Shown piece by piece: positions 47,492 through 55,900 of a stretch of DNA of 64,000 nucleotides (positions within the stretch are counted from its first letter, which is position 1; each line of letters opens with the position of its first letter). The position numbers were made by a program, and so were the translations under genes. This DNA is from JADFOI01 sp965218935. GTDB lineage: Bacteria; Acidobacteriota; UBA6911; RPQK01; JADFOI01. The notes under the pieces are model-generated. The model worked only from the letters and a program-made list of their open reading frames with translations, had not been told where the DNA came from and made no database searches. Location: positions 124,001 through 188,000 of the forward strand of contig CBDCMH010000007.1 in assembly GCA_965218935.1 (NCBI GenBank). Direction: 5' to 3'.

Positions 47492-50389
47492 TCACGAATT
47501 GGGCCGAATGGCTCCGGCCAGGACTTGGGCCAGATGCTTTGCTGATCGGCCGGTAAAATGTCGAATCTGAGCGCGACAGCTAAAGCCGGAAGCCACGATC
47601 TCCGTCTCGGCCGAGGCCTCTCTGACGGCAGGGAAGAGGCGATCTTCGCCAATCTTCCGGGAAATGTCGTAGTGCTTTTTTTCGTATCCAAAGGACCCGG
47701 CCATGCCGCAGCATCCCGAGTCCACTTCCCGGAGATCTGTCTCCTTCAGGCTTTGCAGGGCCTGCAGTGAACTCTTGGTGTCGAAAAGGGCCTTTTGGTG
47801 GCAATGTCCGTGAAGGAGGACCTGAACCGGTCCTTTCCCGATTTTCTCCGCCAGGCGAGGCCAAACGCCCTCTTGAGCCAGGAACTCCTCCAGGCTGAAG
47901 ACCTGCTCGAGCACGGCGGCGCAGCCAGCTTCGTCGTCTAACAAATCCAGGTAGTCATCCCGAAGGGTCGACAAACAACTGGGTTCCAGGACAATGATGG
48001 GGATCTGTTGACTGGAATACTTCTGCAAGGCCTTGAGCAAAGCCAGACCTTTCTCCCGCACCTGTGTCAACTGTCCCGTCGAAATGAGAGGGCGGCCGCA
48101 GCAGCCACCCTCGGCTGGAATCACCTGATAGTTCAGATGTCTCAGCAGCCGTGTGGCGGCTATTCCGGTCTCCGGTTCGTAAAAATTGACGAAGGTATCC
48201 ACGAACAGGGCGACCGGTGGAGCCGTTGCGTCCTCTTTTGCCGGGTTCTCTTTGAACCATTGGGTGAGAGTCTGACCGGCTAAGGGAGGCAGGCTTCGTC
48301 TTCGGTCAATTCCCGCCAGTTGCTCCAGAGTCCAGCGCGAAAGAGGATTTCCGAGCAGAAAGGTGGTCAGGTTGGGGAAGCGGCTGGCCCATTCAGCCGT
48401 TTCCCGGATTTGGCCAAAGAGCTTCTTCCCCAGGGGAAGCCGGTGCTGCCTGTAGTATTGAGCCAGAAATTCGCTTTTCAGGCGGGCCATGTCCACACCT
48501 GAAGGGCACTCGGACTTACAGGCTTTGCATTCCAGACACAGGTCCAGGACCTCGTAGAGGCGGGGACTGCCCAGTCCATTGGGGCCAAGCTCTCCTGCAA
48601 TAGCCATGCGCAAAGCGTTGGCACGGCCTCGTGTGGAGTGCTCTTCATCTCTCGTGGCCATGTAGGAAGGGCACATGGTTCCGGAGGTGGTTTTGCGGCA
48701 GTGACCGACGCCGGTACACATCTCAATGGCCCTGTCGAAACCCTGCTCCTGTTTGAACTGGAAATGAGTGGCGGGGAAGGAAGTGTGGTAGCCGGGGTGA
48801 ATGCGAAGATTTTCACCGATGTCCTGGGCATCCACAATCTTTCCGGGATTCATCAGGCCAGCGGGGTCAAAGGTTCGCTTGACCTCCTGAAAGGCCCGGT
48901 AGAGTTGGTCGCCAAAAAATTCGCGATTCTTGTAACTGCGCACCAGTCCGTCTCCGTGCTCACCACTCCAGGAACCGCCGTACTCGCGGACCAGGTCAAA
49001 AGTTTCCTCCGATATGGCCCGCATGATGTCCAGGTCTTCCTGCTGCTTGAGATTCAGGATGGGCCGGAGGTGAATCACTCCCGCACTGGCATGGGCATAG
49101 AGGGTCAGGGGCCGGTCATGCTTTCGACAAGACTCGAGAATTCGGGCCACATACTCACTGAGATGTTCCACCGGTACGCAGGCATCTTCGATAAACGGAA
49201 GGGGTTTTGCATCGCCCTTCATGCCCAGCAAAACTCCCAGTGCATGTTTTCGCACACTCCAAACCGTTTCCTTCGTCTCTGGGGTGGATGCGTCGTAATA
49301 GCAATAGAGACCTTGTTGATGCTCCAGGCTGGTTTTCATTCCTGCCCAGCCGGACTGAACCTCCTCCTGGGATTCTCCGCTGAACTCCACCATCAGGATG
49401 GCCTGCGGTGTGCCCCGGATAAACTGGGCACAAAGCGGGGCCACGGTTGGATTGGAGCGAGCCAGCTCCAGGCCGTAGTGATCCAGGATTTCCACAGCGG
49501 ACGGCCTGTGGCGCAAGATTACCGGGACGGCTTCGATGGCTCGAAGCAGATCATCGAAATGAATCACCGATACCCTAATGAAAGCGGGCAGAGGCTCCAG
49601 CTTGAGCTTGGCCTCCGTTACAAAGGCCAAAGTGCCTTCCGAACCCACAATCAGTTTGGCGAGATTGAAGGCTTCTTCCTGGAGCAGAACATCGAGGTTG
49701 TAACCACCCACCCGGCGCATGACTTTAGGGAAACGGTTGGTAATCTCTTCAGCGTTCTCTTCTAAAATCTTGCCAATGTTCCTGTAGATCTCTCCTTCTC
49801 GATCTTCCTGATCACACTTTTGCTGCAACTCCTTAGCGTTCAAGGCACGGAGAAGCAAGGGTTCCCCAGTGGAAAGAGTGACGGAGAGCTCCAGAACACT
49901 ATCGACGGTCTTTCCGTAGCGGATGGAGCGGACACCTGATGCATTGTTTCCGATCATTCCTCCAATATTGGCTCGGCTGCTGGTCGCCGGGTCAGGGGCG
50001 AAGTGCAGATTATGGGATTTGAGAACTTCATTCAGGTTGTCCAGGACAATCCCTGGTTGCACCCGAGCCCAACGCTCGGCCGGATTGATCTCCTCGATCT
50101 TGTTTAGATATTTGGAGCAGTCCACCACCAGGCCGGCAAGTACCGCTTGTCCGGCCAGGCTGGTGCCCCCTCCTCGTGGAAGGACGGGTACGCCGTACTT
50201 GGCCGCGATTTGAAGGGCTTGAAGTATCTCTTCACCCGAGCGAGGAAGGATGATTCCCAGAGGTTTAATCTGATAGAGGCTGGCATCTGTGCTGTAAACG
50301 AGACGAGACATTTCATCAAACAGCACCTCTCCCTCGATTTTTCTGCGCAGCTCCTCTTCCAGGCGAAGCCGCTGGGTCTCGGTTATCAT
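47492..50389 (-). CDS. FAD-binding and Fe-S domain 2-hydroxyacid dehydrogenase (YdiJ / GlcD-GlpC fusion type)
   Basis: 965 residues. N-terminal FAD-binding PCMH domain (VPVLPRGGGTSLAGQAVLAG, then MIGNNASGVRSIRYGKT), FAD-oxidase C domain to about residue 560 (GEHGDGLVR), then a ferredoxin-like part with two cysteine groups (CTGVGHCRKTTSGTMCPSYM; CLECKACKSECPSGVD) and two CCG-type cysteine-rich domains (GGCCGRPLIS and SGCCGMAGSF). This layout matches E. coli YdiJ-like enzymes, which oxidise D-2-hydroxyglutarate or D-lactate and pass electrons to the respiratory chain. All cysteine ligands look intact. Substrate is not certain. Confidence 0.9.
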   Translation of the reverse strand: MITETQRLRLEEELRRKIEGEVLFDEMSRLVYSTDASLYQIKPLGIILPRSGEEILQALQIAAKYGVPVLPRGGGTSLAGQAVLAGLVVDCSKYLNKIEEINPAERWARVQPGIVLDNLNEVLKSHNLHFAPDPATSSRANIGGMIGNNASGVRSIRYGKTVDSVLELSVTLSTGEPLLLRALNAKELQQKCDQEDREGEIYRNIGKILEENAEEITNRFPKVMRRVGGYNLDVLLQEEAFNLAKLIVGSEGTLAFVTEAKLKLEPLPAFIRVSVIHFDDLLRAIEAVPVILRHRPSAVEILDHYGLELARSNPTVAPLCAQFIRGTPQAILMVEFSGESQEEVQSGWAGMKTSLEHQQGLYCYYDASTPETKETVWSVRKHALGVLLGMKGDAKPLPFIEDACVPVEHLSEYVARILESCRKHDRPLTLYAHASAGVIHLRPILNLKQQEDLDIMRAISEETFDLVREYGGSWSGEHGDGLVRSYKNREFFGDQLYRAFQEVKRTFDPAGLMNPGKIVDAQDIGENLRIHPGYHTSFPATHFQFKQEQGFDRAIEMCTGVGHCRKTTSGTMCPSYMATRDEEHSTRGRANALRMAIAGELGPNGLGSPRLYEVLDLCLECKACKSECPSGVDMARLKSEFLAQYYRQHRLPLGKKLFGQIRETAEWASRFPNLTTFLLGNPLSRWTLEQLAGIDRRRSLPPLAGQTLTQWFKENPAKEDATAPPVALFVDTFVNFYEPETGIAATRLLRHLNYQVIPAEGGCCGRPLISTGQLTQVREKGLALLKALQKYSSQQIPIIVLEPSCLSTLRDDYLDLLDDEAGCAAVLEQVFSLEEFLAQEGVWPRLAEKIGKGPVQVLLHGHCHQKALFDTKSSLQALQSLKETDLREVDSGCCGMAGSFGYEKKHYDISRKIGEDRLFPAVREASAETEIVASGFSCRAQIRHFTGRSAKHLAQVLAGAIRPNS

Positions 50390-50405
50390 GTGCCTATGCT
50401 ACCGT

Positions 50406-50569
50406 AGTACTCCCTTTCATAAATACGGTAACGTTTGCGGATGGGGCTTGCAAGGCGAGGTCGCGAAGAGAGGAGGAGGCGAGGCAGGGACATCGACTCG
50501 TCGTCGCGCCTCGATCTGGGCTCCGTCGCGCTCCCAACAAACGTTACCGTATTTATGAAAGTGAGTACT
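50406..50569. repeat. MITE-like element with 32-bp terminal inverted repeats
   Basis: The first 32 bases (AGTACTCCCTTTCATAAATA, continued to 50437) and the last 32 (50538-50569) are reverse complements with one mismatch. The 100-base middle is GC-rich and not coding. It lies between the dehydrogenase start and the DUF819 gene and must contain or displace their promoters. It is unrelated to the TA-bounded MITE. Confidence 0.75.
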
Positions 50570-50624
50570 CAGAGCAAGACTGAGAGGAAGGCCGAGAGGA
50601 AGACCAACCCTGCGCTTCACCGCT

Positions 50625-51833
50625 ATGACCGTTTTTGAAGAACCGATGGCCGTTTTTGCTTTCTGCGCTTTGACCTGCGCAGTGGTCTTTTGGGTCTCGA
50701 GCCGAAGTTGGGCACAGCCGTTCTTCAAGATCGTTCCCTCCATTATTTTTGTCTATTTTTTGCCCACCTTTGCCAGCACATTAGGGCTGATTCCATCCGA
50801 TTCACCCACCTACGACTGGATGAGAGACTACCTGTTACCCTTTAGCCTCTTTGTCCTGATGATTACAACGGACGTCACCGCCATTTTACGCATTGGACCG
50901 AGGGCGATCGCCATGATGCTGTTTGGTACCGCAGGAGTGGTGATGGGTGGTCCCCTGGTCCTGCTGCTTTTTGGGCCTTGGCTGCCGCCTGAGGCCTGGA
51001 AAGGATTGGCGGCCCTCTCGGGAAGCTGGATTGGAGGGGGTGGAAATTTTGCCGCCATTAAGGAATCAGTGGGTGCTCCGGACAGCATTATCGGTCCCAT
51101 CATCATCGTGGACACGGTGATCGCATACACCTGGATGGGGGTGCTGCTTTTTCTGGCCAATTACCAAAGAACCATTGACCGGTGGAACAATGCGCGCTCA
51201 GCAGTTTTGGAGGATTTGAACCGGCGCCTGAGGGAGTTTCAGGAAAACCAGCTCAGACCGATGACATTGCCGGACGTCTCCATGGTGCTTGCCGTCGGAT
51301 TTGTGGGAGCGGTCACCTGCCAACATCTGTCGGCCTGGCTCTATGGGATGACTCAGCAGGTCCTGGTACAGAGGGCGCCGAACGTCGCTTCCATTTTCTC
51401 CTCCTTCACCTGGCTGGTGATTGTGGTTTCAACGTTGGGCATTTTGCTCTCCTTTACCCCTCTGCGGCGCATCGAGACAGCGGGTGCTTCCAAGTTGGGT
51501 TATGCTGCTCTTTACCTGTTTCTCACCTCCATTGGGGCCAAGGCCGACCTGGCAGGCATTCTGGCTGCGCCGGTTTTGCTCCTGGCCGGAATTGTGTGGA
51601 TGTTTTTTCACGTGGCTTTTCTGGTGATTGGCGCTCGCTTGCTGAGAGCTCCCCTCTTTCTGGTGGCGGTGGGGAGTCAGGCCAACATCGCGGGAGCCGC
51701 CAGCGCGCCTATCGTAGCAGCGGCCTATTACGAGTCGATGGCTCCCGTAGGTCTGTTGATGGGAGTGCTGGGATATCTGCTGGGAAACTATGCGGGATTA
51801 TTGTGCGCCTACCTGTTGCGGATTGTGGGGTAA
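50625..51833 (+). CDS. DUF819 family integral membrane protein
   Basis: 402 residues with about ten to twelve membrane helices. The DUF819 (YjcL-like) pattern is clear: WLPPEAWKGLAALSGSWIGGGGNFAAIKESVGAP, TVIAYTWMGVLLF, LGYAALYLFLTSIGAKADL and VGSQANIAGAASAPIVAAAY. The GGGGNFAA and SQANIAGAASAP repeats resemble ion-binding or substrate loops of transporters. Family substrate unknown to me. A long charged loop (NARSAVLEDLNRRLREF) splits the two halves. ATG at 50625 within a region right after the MITE. Confidence 0.88.
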   Translation: MTVFEEPMAVFAFCALTCAVVFWVSSRSWAQPFFKIVPSIIFVYFLPTFASTLGLIPSDSPTYDWMRDYLLPFSLFVLMITTDVTAILRIGPRAIAMMLFGTAGVVMGGPLVLLLFGPWLPPEAWKGLAALSGSWIGGGGNFAAIKESVGAPDSIIGPIIIVDTVIAYTWMGVLLFLANYQRTIDRWNNARSAVLEDLNRRLREFQENQLRPMTLPDVSMVLAVGFVGAVTCQHLSAWLYGMTQQVLVQRAPNVASIFSSFTWLVIVVSTLGILLSFTPLRRIETAGASKLGYAALYLFLTSIGAKADLAGILAAPVLLLAGIVWMFFHVAFLVIGARLLRAPLFLVAVGSQANIAGAASAPIVAAAYYESMAPVGLLMGVLGYLLGNYAGLLCAYLLRIVG

Positions 51834-52034
51834 AAAGATCCCTAAACCAATGAATATAAATGGGTTAATCCGATTCCACGAGGGCCGTCGAGTCTTTGAC
51901 ACTCCGGGTCACTTGGGGTAACGTGCAGGGTCAATCATCGCCTCCATTTTCACCCGTTTGCAGCCCCCCGGTAGAATCTGTAATACTTGTCATATCAGCT
52001 GGTTGTACGGAAAACCTGAGATGGAACCGATGAT

Positions 52035-52050
52035 TGGAACCACTCTTGCT
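52035..52050 (+). promoter_or_regulatory. Sigma-54 promoter of the second pilin gene
   Basis: TGGAACCACTCTTGCT has GG at 52036-52037, exactly ten bases, and GC at 52048-52049. Start of transcription would be near 52061, about 23 bases before the ATG at 52084. The arrangement parallels the first pilin promoter. Confidence 0.75.
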
Positions 52051-52083
52051 AATTACACTGCCCAAGGGGGCAGCTATAAAATC

Positions 52084-52536
52084 ATGAATAACCCTAAAAG
52101 GTTTTCCGATAGAGGTTTTTCACTGGTCGAACTGCTGATCGTTGTATTGATCATAGGGATTATTGCGCAAATGGCGATTCCTCACCTGATGCAGTCGAGA
52201 CTGGCGGCCAATGAACCCTCGGCCATAACTACGGTCCGGGGCGTCCTCAACGCCGAAACCTTCTACGTGACGACGACGGGTGGGGGGAGGTATGGCACCA
52301 TGGCAACTCTGGTCAGCGGTATGCTGGTGGACACGGTGGTTGGATCATCAACTAAGGATGGTTACACCTTTTCCATTTCTCTTGGCCCTGCCAGTACCAG
52401 CTTCGCTATCGACGCTCGACCCACGGGTTACTTGACTTCAGGCATTCGAAGCTTCTACGCGGATGAGACGGCTGTGATCCGTTACACCACAGCCAATAGC
52501 GCCGCAACCGCCGGCAGCACACCTCTGGGCGAGTGA
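52084..52536 (+). CDS. Type IV pilin (prepilin), second paralogue
   Basis: 150 residues. Leader MNNPKRFSDRG, cleavage G/F, then FSLVELLIVVLIIGI with Glu+5 and a helix ending MAIPHLMQSRLAANE. The head domain shares SSTKDGYTFSIS and the end GSTPLGE with the pilin at 4.4 kb, so the two are paralogues. AAGGGGG precedes the ATG. Own sigma-54 promoter. A third, truncated pilin gene lies 340 bases downstream. A pair of cysteines, typical of many pilin C-termini, is absent in both. Confidence 0.9.
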   Translation: MNNPKRFSDRGFSLVELLIVVLIIGIIAQMAIPHLMQSRLAANEPSAITTVRGVLNAETFYVTTTGGGRYGTMATLVSGMLVDTVVGSSTKDGYTFSISLGPASTSFAIDARPTGYLTSGIRSFYADETAVIRYTTANSAATAGSTPLGE

Positions 52537-52562
52537 CCTCCCGGGCGTAACGCGCTCCTTCG

Positions 52563-52665
52563 GATTCGGCACCTGAGGTGCCTCCCACATTCAACTTAGC
52601 ACCCAAACTCCCTATAGGAGGTGGCAGAGATCTCTGGAAGGTGGGAGACACTTGGATGCCGAATC
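52563..52665. repeat. Small inverted-repeat element after the second pilin
   Basis: The left end GATTCGGCACCTGAGGTG and the right end (other strand) GATTCGGCATCCAAGTG share about 20 of 25 positions; both continue with CTCCCAC. The left 23 bases also occur at 18145-18167. About 100 bp, non-coding. It may act as a transcription end for the pilin gene or be a very small mobile repeat. Confidence 0.5.
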
Positions 52666-52830
52666 TTCTAACCCCGAATCTGCCCTACCCCCCCGCTGAC
52701 ATTCCAGGTCATCTCGGTAACAAACCGGGTCACATCCTTTTGGATGGAGACCCACGGAGAAAACTCCTCCAGAGTTGAACTCTTTTTATATCATTAGGTT
52801 AAAGAGGTTGTGAAAGAAAAATAGCTGTGT

Positions 52831-52846
52831 TGGAACCCCTTTTGCA
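52831..52846 (+). promoter_or_regulatory. Sigma-54 promoter of the truncated third pilin
   Basis: TGGAACCCCTTTTGCA has GG at 52832-52833, ten bases, GC at 52844-52845, an intact -24/-12 promoter. Transcription start would be near 52857, 16 bases before the ATG at 52873. Confidence 0.75.
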
Positions 52847-52872
52847 TACTTGCTTAACAGGAGTAAGTGGTT

Positions 52873-52974
52873 ATGCAGCAAGACAGAAAAGGGTTTTCCT
52901 TCATCGAACTTCTCATCGTCGTGGTCATTGTCGTCACGGTCATTCGCGAAATCGTGATTTTCAATTTTTTCTAG
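52873..52974 (+). pseudogene. Truncated type IV pilin, cut by a MITE
   Basis: A 33-codon frame: leader MQQDRKG, then FSFIELLIVVVIVV with Glu+5, after which the sequence departs from the pilin pattern (TVIREIVIFNFF) and ends at TAG (52972-52974). That TAG is the first three bases of the MITE at 52972-53187. No head domain is found on the other side of the MITE. Promoter and ribosome site (AGGAGTAAG) are intact, so a short prepilin-like peptide with a leader and half a membrane helix could still be made. Confidence 0.7.
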
Positions 52975-53187
52975 CCGGGATCATGCATAGGTTTTCGTGA
53001 CGAAGGGCCGCAGGCGCCACGATGACAAGGCGTGCGAGGGCACCCGCTTGGCGCGGGTCGGGCCCCACAGGCGTACTCACTGCAGTACGCCGAGGAGCCC
53101 AAGGAAGGGGGTACCTGCTTGCGGGTCGCGCAGTCAACGTGGATGATTGCGGCACTGCAGTAGACAACTTATGCATGACCCCGGCTA
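52972..53187. repeat. MITE, copy B (216 bp)
   Basis: Terminal inverted repeats TAGCCGGGATCATGCATAGG and, from the other end, TAGCCGGGGTCATGCATAAG. It is homologous to copy A (24746-24941) along most of its length, with extra bases in the middle (a second GCGGGT hairpin). TA at both tips. It truncates the third pilin and ends 15 bases before the MscS stop, so its right hairpin could also act as that gene's transcription end. Confidence 0.75.
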
Positions 53188-53202
53188 TAGAGGATTACGA
53201 AG

Positions 53203-54282
53203 TCACGAATCCCGACCCTCCGGCATCTCCTTCACGTAAAGGTCGCGCTTTGGGTAGGGAATCTCAACGCTCGCTTCGGCCAGGGCCTTGTAGATCAAAG
53301 TGTTCAGCAGGTCCTGAATCCGACCTTTCAACGCCGGCTCCTTGATCCAATAGAGGAGCTCAAAGAGCAGGGCAGAATCCCCAAACCCACGGAAGCGAAC
53401 CCGCGGCTCCGGATCAAGAGCAACACCGCCTTCCTTGGCCGCCTCCTGGGCTACCTCCAGTAAAATTTTTCTCACCAGGTCGATATCGGATCCGTAGGCA
53501 ACTCCTACGGGGAGGCGATTGCGGTATTTCAGATAGGGTCCGCCGCTTTCGTTGATGATCTTGGAATTCCCAATCGTCGCGTTGGGTATGGTGATTTCAA
53601 CATCATCAAGAGTGAGTATCCGGGTACTGCGAATCCCGATTTTCGAGACGCGACCCCGCTCCCTTCCGTCCAGCACGATGAAATCACCGATCTTGTAAGG
53701 GGCGTCGGCCAGGATGAAGACGCCCGCGAAAAGATTAGCCAGGGTGTCCTTGGCGGCAAAACCGATGGCGATGCCGATGATTCCGGCGGAGGCCAGCCAG
53801 GCCGTCACATCCACATTCCAGGAGATCAGTAAGAAGTAGAGAGCACCGCCCACGAGGATCACCCGGGCAGCGATGTCGAAAAGGGGCTTGGTGTCGGGCT
53901 GAACAACGTGAAAGCGTTCTGGATGCAAGGTCATCCAGTCCAGAATGAGAAGAATCAGGCGAATCCCTAAGATGAGCCAGATCAAAACGACAAGAGTTTT
54001 GATCAAACCAAAGCCGATAAACTGAAATGGGGCCGGAAGCTCGACCAGGGTAACCGCCACCCCCAGGCCGGCTGCCAAAACAGAGTAGAAAATAGGCTTG
54101 TGGATCATCTCCATCATCTGGTCGTCGATCTCGCTGGGAGTCTTTTGAGTGAGCCGGGTCAGTCCCCGGGTGAAAATCCAGTCTGCGAGTTTGGCCAGCA
54201 CCAGGGATACCAGGATGACCCCCAGGGCCTGGAGATACGGGTTATTTCCCAAATCCAATAAAGTCTTTTCTATCGTTTCCAT
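53203..54282 (-). CDS. MscS-family mechanosensitive channel
   Basis: 359 residues. Three to four N-terminal membrane helices, then the MscS core: TM3-like GIIGIAIGFAAKDTLANLFAGVFILADAPYKIGD with the pore glycines/alanines, the beta domain (VVLDGRERGRVSKIGIRSTRILTLDDVEITIPN), and the C-terminal alpha/beta region (VRFRGFGDSALLFELLYWI). These channels release solutes upon hypo-osmotic shock. The N-terminus has an extra LTRLTQKTPSEIDDQMMEMI amphipathic segment, as in larger MscS homologues (YnaI/MSL type). Divergent from trxB. Confidence 0.92.
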   Translation of the reverse strand: METIEKTLLDLGNNPYLQALGVILVSLVLAKLADWIFTRGLTRLTQKTPSEIDDQMMEMIHKPIFYSVLAAGLGVAVTLVELPAPFQFIGFGLIKTLVVLIWLILGIRLILLILDWMTLHPERFHVVQPDTKPLFDIAARVILVGGALYFLLISWNVDVTAWLASAGIIGIAIGFAAKDTLANLFAGVFILADAPYKIGDFIVLDGRERGRVSKIGIRSTRILTLDDVEITIPNATIGNSKIINESGGPYLKYRNRLPVGVAYGSDIDLVRKILLEVAQEAAKEGGVALDPEPRVRFRGFGDSALLFELLYWIKEPALKGRIQDLLNTLIYKALAEASVEIPYPKRDLYVKEMPEGRDS

Positions 54283-54385
54283 GGCGTTCTCCTATCCCCT
54301 TTACCCGCGAATCATTTTATTCCCTGGTGAAACATTTGATATTCTATTGCCTCTTTTCCTACAGAAAGTGAGACGAAGAAGACTT

Positions 54386-55360
54386 ATGGTACACAAAGTT
54401 ATCATTTTAGGCTCTGGCTGCGCCGGTTCCAGTGCGGCGATTTATACGGCTCGAGCCGATCTGGCGCCGCTGGTCCTGGAAGGACACGAACCTGGAGGAC
54501 AGCTGTCCTTGACCACTGATGTGGAGAACTATCCGGGATTTCCCGAGGGTATTCAGGGTCCTGAGCTGGTGGATCGGATGAAGCAACAGGCGCAGCGATT
54601 CGGCGCAACCTACCAGATGGAGGTGGCTAAGGAAGCCGATTTGAGCAAACGTCCTTTTAAGATTTCGACCGAGAAGGCTACTTATGAGGCAGAAGCCATG
54701 ATCGTGGCCTCGGGAGCCTCGGCTATACTGCTGGGACTTCCTTCTGAGTCGGAACTCCTGGGGTATGGGGTATCGACTTGTGCAACCTGCGACGGATTCT
54801 TCTTTCGCGACCAGAAGATCGTGGTGGTGGGTGGCGGAGATACGGCCATGGAGGAGGCTCTGTTTCTCACCAAGTTTGCAGAAAAAGTGACCGTTGTTCA
54901 TCGACGAGACGAACTGCGGGCTTCCAAGATCATGGCTGATCGGGCGCTCAACCATCCAAAGATCGAGTTCATCTGGGATTCGGTGGTGACCGACATCCTG
55001 GATTCCCAGAAGAAAAGCGTTGAGGCGGTGAAGCTGAAGAACGTGAAAAGCGGAGAGGAAACAACTCTGGATGTTCAGGGAGTGTTCATTGGCATCGGCC
55101 ATCAGCCCAACACCGAGATCTTCGAAGGTCAGTTGGAGATGGATCAGGGGTACATCATCGTCCATGACGGCTCCAGGACCAATGTGGAGGGAGTGTTCGC
55201 GGCGGGAGATGTTCATGATCGCATTTATCAGCAGGCAGTGACCGCCGCCGGGGCAGGGTGCCAGGCAGCCATCGATGCGGAAAAGTTTCTCGATGAGTTG
55301 GAGCAGTCAGACAGCACGGCTCAGGCAAGCACTGAGGCGGGTGCCGCTCATCGCCCGTGA
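54386..55360 (+). CDS. trxB: Thioredoxin reductase
   Basis: 324 residues, low-Mr type. ATG at 54386. FAD site IILGSGCAGSSAAIYTARA, then GGQLSLTTDVENYPGFPEG, the redox pair C-x2-C in STCATCDGFFFRDQ, the NADPH site VVVGGGDTAMEEALFLT, and the terminal FAD motif GVFAAGDVHDRIYQQAVTAAGAG. The C-terminus carries about 25 extra polar residues. It reduces thioredoxin with NADPH in the cytoplasm. Immediately followed by a GNAT gene (33 bases). Confidence 0.95.
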   Translation: MVHKVIILGSGCAGSSAAIYTARADLAPLVLEGHEPGGQLSLTTDVENYPGFPEGIQGPELVDRMKQQAQRFGATYQMEVAKEADLSKRPFKISTEKATYEAEAMIVASGASAILLGLPSESELLGYGVSTCATCDGFFFRDQKIVVVGGGDTAMEEALFLTKFAEKVTVVHRRDELRASKIMADRALNHPKIEFIWDSVVTDILDSQKKSVEAVKLKNVKSGEETTLDVQGVFIGIGHQPNTEIFEGQLEMDQGYIIVHDGSRTNVEGVFAAGDVHDRIYQQAVTAAGAGCQAAIDAEKFLDELEQSDSTAQASTEAGAAHRP

Positions 55361-55393
55361 TAGGTTCTTAAAGCTTCGCGACTTACCAAAGTC

Positions 55394-55900
55394 ATGATCC
55401 GAAGGTGTGACAAGAGTGAGTTTGAGGTGATTCACTCGATAGTCAACGACTCTGCTCAGGCCTACAAGGGCGTGATCCCCACCGACTGCTGGAAGGAACC
55501 CTATATGTCTCGAGACGAACTCCGGCATGAGATAGAAGAGGGTGTTCTGTTCTGGGGATGTGAAGAAGATGGCGAGCTGGTCGGCGTGATGGGAATTCAA
55601 CAGATCGAAGATGTGACTCTGATCAGACACGCCTATATCCGCACGAACAGACGGAATCAGGGGATAGGGCAAAAGCTGTTGGCCAACCTGGGAAGAAAGA
55701 CCACCGGCCAGCTTCTGGTAGGAACCTGGGCAGACGCGACGTGGGCGATTCGCTTCTACAAAAAACAAGGGTTTCGATTGTTATCGTCGACAGAGAAAGA
55801 CCAGTTGTTGAAGAAGTACTGGTCCATTCCTGATCGTCAGATCGAAGCCTCTGTGGTGCTTTCAAAAATCAAAAGAGTGGGTGAACTTGATGGCCAGTGA
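55394..55900 (+). CDS. GNAT-family N-acetyltransferase
   Basis: 168 residues. GNAT fold: MIRRCDKSEFEVIHSIVND at the N-terminus, the acetyl-CoA loop in IRTNRRNQGIGQKLLANL (motif A, R-x2-G-x-G), and motif B ATWAIRFYKKQGFRLLS. Substrate not readable. It follows trxB on the same strand and may share its mRNA. Its 3' end overlaps the converging DUF5916 gene by 39 bases, so transcripts from both sides meet here. Confidence 0.88.
   Translation: MIRRCDKSEFEVIHSIVNDSAQAYKGVIPTDCWKEPYMSRDELRHEIEEGVLFWGCEEDGELVGVMGIQQIEDVTLIRHAYIRTNRRNQGIGQKLLANLGRKTTGQLLVGTWADATWAIRFYKKQGFRLLSSTEKDQLLKKYWSIPDRQIEASVVLSKIKRVGELDGQ

Noticed and set aside
48638..49765. 375-codon plus-strand frame
   Set aside because: Antisense shadow of the FAD/Fe-S dehydrogenase.
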